Positions 12,850 to 19,321 of a stretch of DNA of 23,084 bases are shown here, piece after piece. Both the position numbers and the translations under genes were made by a program. Every line of letters starts with the position of its first letter. The first letter of the stretch is position 1. Location: contig NZ_CALEFV010000320.1 in the NCBI RefSeq assembly GCF_937877005.1, positions 1 to 23,084 on the forward strand. Reading direction: 5' to 3'. The DNA comes from an uncultured Fibrobacter sp. Its GTDB lineage: Bacteria > Fibrobacterota > Fibrobacteria > Fibrobacterales > Fibrobacteraceae. Below the pieces are notes generated by a model. That model had not been told where the DNA came from and made no database searches. It was given only the letters and a program-made list of their open reading frames with translations.

Positions 12850-13848
12850 ATGGCAACTGAAATTGAATCCTTGTTGGAATATACTTTGAATGTGGGCGCA
12901 AGCGAACTCGTGGTTACCGAGGGGGCGTCCGCGGCGGTCCGCCTCGCCGGAAAAGTTTGCGCCATTCCCGATGCTCCTCCTGTCGAAGTGGGTGCGCTAA
13001 GGGCTTTTCTAGGCTCGATGGATGGTGAAGCAGGAACTCTGATGGGTGGCCCATGGTGCGGTTCGCGTTTCCGTGTCCGCTACAACCGAACGGCTCTCGG
13101 TAATTCGGCGATTTTTAGGCCGATGCTTGACGAGTGCCCCGATTTTTCGACATTGGGCGCGCCCCAGTCCCTTTCTGCTCTTCTCGGCATGCGCTCAGGC
13201 CTAGTCGTCTTTGCAGGGCCAGCTTGCTGTGGCAAGACGACGACGGCTACGGCCTATGTTTCCGCTCTTTGCCAGTCGGGCGTTCTTCGCGTGAGTTTTT
13301 TGGACAAGGAATCCGAACTTCCGGTCAAGTACGGTGACTGCCTGGTTCTTCAGAATACTACGGGAGACACACCGGAAAAAATGGAACAGGCGCTGCGCAG
13401 TGGCATAGACGTGATATGGCTGGGCGACTTTGAGGGGCTTTCGCTGATTCCTGTGCTTCGTGCGGCGGAGGCGGGAGCGCTTGTCGTGCTCACGGTCACC
13501 GCGGGTAACGCGGTGGGCGCCCTGGACGCCTTGCTTTCGGCCGAATCCCTTGAAAATCGCGATTTGGCTCGCAATATGCTTGCAGCCGTATTGAAGGGAA
13601 TCGTGGTTCAGCGACTTTTGCCGGGGGCCCAGGGCGCGGTCTCCGCTTGGGAAATCCTTTACGGTTCGCAGAATGTCGCATCCCGTATCCGTAGCGGCGA
13701 ATATTATACGCTCCCGTCGATTATGTCGGCCTCTGCTTCCGAAGGCATGATGCTTATGGATGATTGCCTTGCCGAATTGGTCAAGGCGGGCTACGTGACT
13801 CAGGAGGATGCGGCGAGGTATGCATCTGTTCCGGCACGTTTGGGATAG
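12850..13848 (+). CDS. Second PilT-like ATPase homologue
   Basis: A 332-residue protein close to PilT in length and without the long linker of its neighbour. Residues 1-100 correspond to the PilT N-terminal domain (VGASELVVTEG, VRLAGKV). The RecA-like domain follows. Walker A GPACCGKTT is intact with Lys129. The Walker B region IDVIWLGDFEG has Asp193 where PilT has Glu. The His box is replaced by LTVTAGNA. The C-terminus fits PilT well: VVQRLLPG, AWEILYGSQNVASRIRSGE and DDCLAELVKAGYVTQEDA. It can probably bind ATP, but weak or altered hydrolysis is likely. ATG 12850 is chosen because GAGGAG ends 6 nt before it, 10 nt after the preceding stop. No pilin or other type IV pilus gene lies in the window. 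Confidence 0.83.
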   Translation: MATEIESLLEYTLNVGASELVVTEGASAAVRLAGKVCAIPDAPPVEVGALRAFLGSMDGEAGTLMGGPWCGSRFRVRYNRTALGNSAIFRPMLDECPDFSTLGAPQSLSALLGMRSGLVVFAGPACCGKTTTATAYVSALCQSGVLRVSFLDKESELPVKYGDCLVLQNTTGDTPEKMEQALRSGIDVIWLGDFEGLSLIPVLRAAEAGALVVLTVTAGNAVGALDALLSAESLENRDLARNMLAAVLKGIVVQRLLPGAQGAVSAWEILYGSQNVASRIRSGEYYTLPSIMSASASEGMMLMDDCLAELVKAGYVTQEDAARYASVPARLG

Positions 13849-16147
13849 CGTTCTGAAAGCGAAGTGTCGTGCGGTCCTGCTTCTGTTGGGACTGCCTTTT
13901 GTGGCGTTTGCGACAGGAACTCTCGACGGAGATTCCCTGACAAACCAGGATGTTCCCGTTCTCGATACCCTTGTAGAATCCGTTGCCGCGGATACCCTGA
14001 AAAAAGAAACGACGGATTCTTCCTCGGTCAAGACGGTTCTTTACCTAGGTGGTGGAGAGCGTTCGCCGTGGTTCCAATTGGGCGTACTTTACGCCATAGA
14101 GGAATACGGCATTCCCGTCGATTCGATTGTTGCAACATCGTGGGGTGCCTGGATGGGAGCCTTGTGGTCTCGTGGAGTGCCCCTGGATGACATACAGAAG
14201 CTGATGCTGGATTCGGCGATTGCGCCATTTGTCGGCCATGATCTTTCTGCTCCGGGGTCGGAGCTCGGTTATAAGAAGGCGGATGCGCATGGAATACCCA
14301 TTTCTATTTCTGGAATTCCCTCGATACGGCAGCGGTTTACCTTGTCTACAGATTCGACTCATTTTATGGAACGCCACAAGAAACCTTTAGTGGTTGATTC
14401 GATGCAGGTGGTTCGGGCCTTGGCCAGACTCCGTTTTCAGGAAAGCCTCTATCGCCAGCGTGGCCCTTATAAGATTCCGATCGCTGTTATGGGTTGTAAG
14501 GAGGGATATCCTGAACTGAAGGATAATTCAACGAAAGAAATCATTGCGTCCCTTCCGCTTTGGGTGCGTTCGCAGGATCGCGTGAACTCCGTATCCGGAG
14601 AACTGTGTCCCTATCTTTCTTTGCCAATCGAGGACTCCATGTCGGAACTCCCGATTGTCGTTGTCTCCGATCCCTTGCGCGGATCCTTGTCGGGTGACGA
14701 ACGCTCCGTTCTCTTGAAAAGGCAGGCGCTTTCGCAACTGGTGAATCAGCCGGGCGTAATTGTCCGGGCCCATACGATACTTGATACGGCCCGTGCGGTC
14801 TGGATACAGGCTGGTTTCACTTCGTTTGAAAAGCTACTATCCGACTTTAAGGTTCTGAATGGACGACGTGTCGCTTATGACAGGGATCGTCGCGGAGCAA
14901 AGCCCTGGTTCCGGTATGAACCTGCTTTTGACAGTCTTCCTTCACAGACGCATGGTCCCGTCATGAGTTATTGGAACAAGGCTGATACGGGTATAGTGGC
15001 GCCGCGACAGTTTGCCTATGGAGTGCTGGAAAACCCCGCTTACGATACCCTTGATTTAAACATGTTGCCTAGCGGTGCCCTTGCAGTGGAAACTTCTGTT
15101 CATCCGACCTTTGATGTAGCTGTGGGCGGTTTCGGCTCGAATGCGATTGGACCTAACGCCTATTTCGAAGCGTCCATGCACCATGTGGACCATGTGGAAA
15201 TAGAACTGGTACTGGCTGGTTTCTGGGGTGGGACTTCTTATGGATTGCAGCCTCGGTTGAATGTTTCCAAGTTGATGAATCGCCGCTGGGAATTGCAGCT
15301 AGGTTATGACTTCCTGAAGCTTTCTCCGTTAAAGTCGTTTAACGGGAGCATGAGCAGCCATATGCGCATCGTCACGGAAAGGCGTAACGACCTGAGGATG
15401 AATGTATTCTATTCTGCGGATAGCTATCAGCGGTTTTCCGCAGAATTTGTTTTTGGTTCCAGGACCTTTGAACTGGAACGCAAAAATTATGGTGGCAAGG
15501 AAATAGAAACTTACCCGGTTTCGCCCATGCTCCATTATCGTTACCTGAACGGCGTCGATGATGACTGGTTTGCGACTGGTGGACATGTCCTGAATGTATG
15601 GGGCGGCTTTGAATCGATCGGTTTTGATGATGGCATTATAGATGTGGTTCCGATTTACTGGATACTTTTGGCTGATGCGCGCTGGACCATGTCTCCATTG
15701 CGTTTCTTGACCTTGACTGCCGCTGCGGCAGGTGGCATTGAGCGTTATCACGATGAAGGCCATGGCTATGTATCGCCCAGGTCTTTTGGATATGCGCCTC
15801 TCGATATCGCCTACCGCCAGCATGCACCTGCATCGCCCTGGTCGATGGAATGGTACAATCCGGAACTCTCTTCGCATGAATATGGTCTGATTCGAACCAG
15901 TATATCGCTACATGGAGATCATTTCGGAGCATGGGTCTTCGGAGCCTATTATCATGACTTTGAGGATTCTCCCTTCGCAAGTCTCGATGTGAACAAGTTC
16001 GTCTTTGAACCTGCTCTACGCTTTGCTTACAGGTCCGTCGTGATTTATGCGGGTTTGAACCGGATTGTCGATACCGACACCTTTGGTGACCTGACCCGGT
16101 TCAGGGACTACAATTATTTTATCAGAATCGGAAACTACGAGTTCTAG
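13820..16147 (+). CDS. Patatin-like phospholipase fused to an outer-membrane barrel (type Vd-like)
   Basis: A 775-residue exported protein. The signal peptide MHLFRHVWDSVLKAKCR plus AVLLLLGLPFVAFA is probably cleaved before TGTL. The patatin-like domain (about 65-300) has the oxyanion-hole LYLGGGERS (Gly77-79) and the nucleophile elbow ATSWGAWMG with Ser107 (AxSxG rather than GxSxG). The expected catalytic Asp lies in SLPIEDSMSELPIVVVSD (Asp272, with DS where DG[GA] is usual). From about residue 410 the chain alternates polar and aromatic residues in beta-strand fashion up to the terminal Phe (YNYFIRIGNYEF), which suits a Bam-inserted barrel as in PlpD. ATG 13820 is chosen over 13808, which directly abuts the AGGAGG. 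The gene overlaps the preceding one by 29 nt. Lipase activity is uncertain given the altered motifs. Confidence 0.82.
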   Translation: MHLFRHVWDSVLKAKCRAVLLLLGLPFVAFATGTLDGDSLTNQDVPVLDTLVESVAADTLKKETTDSSSVKTVLYLGGGERSPWFQLGVLYAIEEYGIPVDSIVATSWGAWMGALWSRGVPLDDIQKLMLDSAIAPFVGHDLSAPGSELGYKKADAHGIPISISGIPSIRQRFTLSTDSTHFMERHKKPLVVDSMQVVRALARLRFQESLYRQRGPYKIPIAVMGCKEGYPELKDNSTKEIIASLPLWVRSQDRVNSVSGELCPYLSLPIEDSMSELPIVVVSDPLRGSLSGDERSVLLKRQALSQLVNQPGVIVRAHTILDTARAVWIQAGFTSFEKLLSDFKVLNGRRVAYDRDRRGAKPWFRYEPAFDSLPSQTHGPVMSYWNKADTGIVAPRQFAYGVLENPAYDTLDLNMLPSGALAVETSVHPTFDVAVGGFGSNAIGPNAYFEASMHHVDHVEIELVLAGFWGGTSYGLQPRLNVSKLMNRRWELQLGYDFLKLSPLKSFNGSMSSHMRIVTERRNDLRMNVFYSADSYQRFSAEFVFGSRTFELERKNYGGKEIETYPVSPMLHYRYLNGVDDDWFATGGHVLNVWGGFESIGFDDGIIDVVPIYWILLADARWTMSPLRFLTLTAAAAGGIERYHDEGHGYVSPRSFGYAPLDIAYRQHAPASPWSMEWYNPELSSHEYGLIRTSISLHGDHFGAWVFGAYYHDFEDSPFASLDVNKFVFEPALRFAYRSVVIYAGLNRIVDTDTFGDLTRFRDYNYFIRIGNYEF

Positions 16148-16159
16148 GCAAGTCCTAGA
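16143..16159. terminator. Inverted repeat spanning the stops of two convergent genes
   Basis: TCTAGG (16143-16148) and CCTAGA (16154-16159) can pair around CAAGT. They include the TAG stop of the patatin-barrel gene and the TAG stop of the MATE gene, which are only 7 nt apart. No T run follows, so a classical terminator is not shown. Confidence 0.3.
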
Positions 16160-17480
16160 CGACTCCGTACTGTTTCCACTTGCCTCCGCGCCAACGGATG
16201 TAGTTGACGATGGACCGGTAGAATTCGTCGCTTGCCATGCCGAGCCAAATTCCGACGAGGCCTAGCTCAAGTCCGAAGGCGAGCAGCAATGCGGTGCCGA
16301 GACCGCAGGTCCACATCATGGCGGAACCGACGATGGCCGGGAACTTTGAATCACCCGATGCGCGGAGTGCTGCGGTAATGACCATGTTTGCAGCCTTGAA
16401 CGGTTGCAAGAAGACGTCACACCAAAGGCAGAGCTTTCCGAGGCGAATGACTTCGGGATCGCTGGTATAGAACGAAAGCAGCTGCCCTCCAAAGAGCGCA
16501 ACGACAATGGCCACGATGAGGCTGCTCGAACAGCCGGCCATTAGACTTTGGTGGAGTCTGCGATTGGCTTTTTCAAAATCGTGAGCGCCGACGAGATGTG
16601 CCACCAGAATCTGGTTTCCGCAGCTGAGCCCTACGCTCAGGATCACGGCGAGCATGGCGAAGTTCCCGCTGAAGATGCGCGCAGTCATGGCGGTAATGCC
16701 AAGGTGAACGACGATGGCGGTCAGCACGACCTGGAAAATTTGGAAACTGAGAGGTTCCACTGCCGCGGGAAATCCGATGCGGATCCAGTCGGGAAGGATG
16801 ACGCGGGAACGCTTGAAATCTGTCTTGCGTATCTTGTGGTGAATCTTGTAGCGAAGAATGAGGTAGAGGATGCCCGATGCGATGAGCCACGAGAGCATGG
16901 TGGCGAGAGCGACTCCCTTGACTCCCATCTGCGGAAAACCGAGGTAGCCATTCAGGAATACCACGTTCATTGCCGCGTTCGAGATGATGGTGATGATATT
17001 GCCGAGCAAGTTCCAGACGGTGAGTCCGTGGGTTGCAATCAAGGATGTGAGTGTCGATTGCAGGGCCCTGAAGGCGAAACCGATGGCGACGACATGCAAA
17101 AAGTCGCGGGCGTGCACGGCGGCATCGCCTTGCAGTCCCATCCAGCAGACAATCTGGTTGGCAAGCGGAATGACGATTAAGGTAATGGCAATGCCGAGAA
17201 GCAGGCTGCCGAGTAGGACCATGGTCTGGGTGGTGCCCGCTTGCCGAGGACGCTCCGCCCCGATAAACTGGGAGGCGATGCTCGCCCCTGCCTGGGCGAA
17301 AGCCTGAATGGCCATAAAGAGGGCGCCCAGGACGGGCATGAGTGCCCCCACGCCCGCTGCCGCCGTTTCGGAGGTGCGCGACAGGAACCAGCTGTCCATC
17401 ATCGGCTGACAAGTCGCGATGCCGAAGGTGATGAAAAGCGGCCAGGACAGGCTTAGGAGGGATCGATCCTTGACTTGCAT
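16155..17480 (-). CDS. MATE family multidrug/toxin efflux transporter
   Basis: A 441-residue inner-membrane antiporter, expected to export cationic or other small compounds using Na+ or H+. Twelve hydrophobic segments are predicted, in two homologous halves typical of MATE proteins. The N-terminal QPMMDSWFLSRTSETAAAGVGA matches the family opening (normally MVDTxxVGxxG..A..G). AGASIASQFIGAERP and CGNQILVAHLVGAHDFEKANR are the matching loop motifs in each half, and FKAANMVITAALRASGDSKFP is the usual late motif. Start ATG 17480 directly begins the conserved N-terminus; no good Shine-Dalgarno sequence lies before it. It converges on the patatin-barrel gene and lies 96 nt downstream of mltG on the same strand, so cotranscription with mltG is possible. 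The substrate is unknown. Confidence 0.9.
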   Translation of the reverse strand: MQVKDRSLLSLSWPLFITFGIATCQPMMDSWFLSRTSETAAAGVGALMPVLGALFMAIQAFAQAGASIASQFIGAERPRQAGTTQTMVLLGSLLLGIAITLIVIPLANQIVCWMGLQGDAAVHARDFLHVVAIGFAFRALQSTLTSLIATHGLTVWNLLGNIITIISNAAMNVVFLNGYLGFPQMGVKGVALATMLSWLIASGILYLILRYKIHHKIRKTDFKRSRVILPDWIRIGFPAAVEPLSFQIFQVVLTAIVVHLGITAMTARIFSGNFAMLAVILSVGLSCGNQILVAHLVGAHDFEKANRRLHQSLMAGCSSSLIVAIVVALFGGQLLSFYTSDPEVIRLGKLCLWCDVFLQPFKAANMVITAALRASGDSKFPAIVGSAMMWTCGLGTALLLAFGLELGLVGIWLGMASDEFYRSIVNYIRWRGGKWKQYGVV

Positions 17481-17537
17481 AGCGGCGCAAATGTTAGCAA
17501 TGTCAGGACTTTAAGGCTAGAGTGTCTCAAAAATATT

Positions 17538-17547
17538 CTGTATACAG
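17538..17547. other. Perfect 10-bp palindrome between mltG and the MATE gene
   Basis: CTGTATACAG lies in the 96-nt gap upstream of the MATE gene. It could be a binding site for a dimeric regulator of the transporter; there is no direct support beyond symmetry and position. Confidence 0.2.
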
Positions 17548-17576
17548 GAGTGCGCGGATTTGTTGCCGGACAGGCC

Positions 17577-18584
17577 CTATTCTCCCCGGTTCCTTGCCGC
17601 GACATCCTTGTATCGGTTGTGGTCGGAAAGGTTCTTGCTGAAGAAGTGGGTCATGCTGCCGTCGTCTTTGGCAACAAAGTAAAGGGCATCGGTCTGGGCG
17701 GGGAAGAGCGCCGCCTGGATAGCCTTGCGCCCCGGATTCGAGATGGGACCAGGCATGAGTCCCTTGAATTTGCGGGTGTTGTAGGGGCTGTCGCTGTTAA
17801 GTTGGCTCTTGTAGATGGGACCGGTCAGGTTTCTGAAGATGAACCGCACCGTGGGGTCGGCCCCGAGTGGCATGCCGATACGGAGTCGGTTGTGGAATAC
17901 GCCAGCGATTAGCGGACGTTCCTCGGGAATACCCGTCTCTTCTTCGACGACGCTTGCGAGGGTGAGAACCTTATGCCAGTTTCCGAGGGTTTCCCACATG
18001 GAACCGGGCGCTTTTTGCATTTCGTCGCGCAGTTTGAGGTTTGCTGCCACCATCTGCTTCAATATGACTTCCTCGTCGGCATCGATGGGGAACGGGTAGG
18101 TGTCAGGGAGCAGGTAGCCTTCTAGCGAGTTGGCCTCGATTCCGAGAGAATGGGCGAACTTCGGGTCCTGGACGAGCTTGTTCCACCGTTCTTCGCTAAA
18201 GTTTGGGTAAGCCTTCTTGATGTAGGAGGGGATTTCCCACGAGGCTCGGCCTTCGGGAATGGTCACATGGCGGACTGCGTTCTTTCCGCTTTCAATAATG
18301 GAGAGAACTTGAGGAAGCGTGAGCCCGGCGGGAATCTCGAACCATCCCGCCTTGAGGTTCGGTTTCATTTTCCGGATGGTCAACCGGAAGGCGAGGTCGT
18401 CGGACCAAATGCCGTTCTTTTCAAGAATCTGGAAAATTTTGGTGGGGGAGCTGCCCCTGGGAACTTCCAGAAGCACCGTATCCTTATTTTGGGCCGTTTC
18501 CGAGAGCCTCGATTTGATATTTATGGCTGCAAAAGTGCCCAAAAGAGCCAAAATAAGGGCTAAAAAAAGTAAAATCTTCTTCAT
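17577..18584 (-). CDS. mltG: Endolytic peptidoglycan transglycosylase MltG (YceG-like)
   Basis: A 335-residue membrane-anchored lytic transglycosylase that cuts nascent glycan strands in the periplasm, thought to end their elongation. An N-terminal membrane helix (about 3-22, KKILLFLALILALLG) anchors it. A LysM-like region follows (about 37-98, VPRGSSPTKIFQILEKNG). The YceG domain contains EGYLLPDTYPF (155-165) and LASVVEEETG with the probable catalytic Glu214, then ERPLIAGVFHNRLRIGMPLGADPT and SPYNTRKFKGLMPGPISNPG, all highly typical. Length is normal. ATG 18584 is preferred to upstream in-frame codons because it begins the anchor. It has no visible Shine-Dalgarno site; the leader is A/T-rich. 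It is divergent from the small exported protein gene at 18681 and is followed on its strand by the MATE gene. Confidence 0.95.
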   Translation of the reverse strand: MKKILLFLALILALLGTFAAINIKSRLSETAQNKDTVLLEVPRGSSPTKIFQILEKNGIWSDDLAFRLTIRKMKPNLKAGWFEIPAGLTLPQVLSIIESGKNAVRHVTIPEGRASWEIPSYIKKAYPNFSEERWNKLVQDPKFAHSLGIEANSLEGYLLPDTYPFPIDADEEVILKQMVAANLKLRDEMQKAPGSMWETLGNWHKVLTLASVVEEETGIPEERPLIAGVFHNRLRIGMPLGADPTVRFIFRNLTGPIYKSQLNSDSPYNTRKFKGLMPGPISNPGRKAIQAALFPAQTDALYFVAKDDGSMTHFFSKNLSDHNRYKDVAARNRGE

Positions 18585-18607
18585 AACGCAAAAATTTAAA
18601 AGAAATT

Positions 18608-18637
18608 GTGACAAAAGTCAAAAATAAAAGGTATATT
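18608..18637 (+). promoter_or_regulatory. Promoter of the small exported protein gene
   Basis: GTGACA (18608-18613) matches the -35 consensus at five of six positions, and TATATT (18632-18637) the -10 with an 18-nt spacer. The leader would be about 36 nt and include the GAGGAAAG ribosome site at 18671. Confidence 0.55.
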
Positions 18638-18680
18638 CCTATCTGCATTGTCAAGTTTTAACCTGTTTCTGAGGAAAGAT

Positions 18681-19118
18681 ATGAAAAAGGTGCTTTTAAT
18701 TGCTCTCGTTCTGCTGGTCGGATTCTCTTTCGGTGCCGGTAAGAAAGTGAAGTCCAAGCTGGGTGACATTGACCTGACCAAGGAAAAAGATGGTGGTGCT
18801 GTTGTTTGCACGGCTGGCTTTAACGACGAGTTGACCATCGTGAAGGACGGCGATACCGAAGTGCTCGTGAAGGGTAACTGCGGTCAGGGTTGGGTTGCCA
18901 AGTCCAAGATTGAATATGTTGCTCAGGCAGCAGGTGACAAGTCCATGAAACTCGAAGGCGTGGACGTGGTTGGCTGGCTCGATAACCCGAGCGCCGTGTT
19001 CGTGTTGGAAAACGATGACCTCGACTTCGACGGTGTGAATATCGACCGTGACTTCAAGGAATACTTGCAGCACACGATGGACCGTGAACAGATGGAAATG
19101 CACAACAACGAAAACTAG
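18681..19118 (+). CDS. Small exported protein of unknown function, possible SH3-like fold
   Basis: A 145-residue protein I cannot assign to a named family. A clear signal peptide (MKKVLLIALVLLVGFSFG, cleaved near AGKK) sends it across the inner membrane. The mature part holds two cysteines, in AVVCTAGF and GNCGQGW. The run LTIVKDGDTEVLVKGNCGQGWVAKSKIEYV resembles the end of bacterial SH3 domains (often GWV-SSYL), an inference from pattern alone. The second half is acidic (ENDDLDFDGVNIDRDF) and ends in a charged tail, EQMEMHNNEN. GAGGAAAG lies just upstream of ATG 18681. It has its own promoter and a strong terminator, so it is monocistronic and likely well expressed. It is divergent from mltG, which may hint at an envelope role. 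Confidence 0.78.
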   Translation: MKKVLLIALVLLVGFSFGAGKKVKSKLGDIDLTKEKDGGAVVCTAGFNDELTIVKDGDTEVLVKGNCGQGWVAKSKIEYVAQAAGDKSMKLEGVDVVGWLDNPSAVFVLENDDLDFDGVNIDRDFKEYLQHTMDREQMEMHNNEN

Positions 19119-19142
19119 CTGTTGAATCGTTTCGGATGTTTT

Positions 19143-19169
19143 GCCCCGCCTATGAGCGGGGCTTTTTTT
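19143..19169 (+). terminator. Intrinsic terminator of the small exported protein gene
   Basis: A perfect 7-bp stem GCCCCGC (19143-19149) with GCGGGGC (19156-19162), loop CTATGA, then seven Ts (19163-19169). It starts 24 nt after the stop codon. Confidence 0.92.
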
Positions 19170-19304
19170 GTGGGTACTGGTTAAAAAACGGAACAAAACC
19201 CTTCAAAAAGATTGTATTGTATACTGTCGTGTCCGGCTTTCATTGAGGAGTGTTTCCTGTCACATGGATTTTAGACATGATGAAATTATATTTGGAATTA
19301 GGTG

Positions 19305-19312
19305 TATCTTTA
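19305..19312 (+). promoter_or_regulatory. TATCTTTA motif before the GH5 gene
   Basis: The same octamer as at 8133 and, on the minus strand, 4646. Here it ends only 9 nt before the ATG at 19322, and its final A is the first base of the AAGGA ribosome site (19312-19316). It therefore fits poorly as a -10 with a normal leader. A TATACT near 19217 is an alternative promoter element. Confidence 0.25.
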
Positions 19313-19321
19313 AGGATGTTT

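Noticed and set aside
16573..17490. 305-codon open frame in another frame of the minus strand within the MATE gene
   Set aside because: Arg/His/Pro-rich shadow translation; the neighbouring frame has full MATE motifs.
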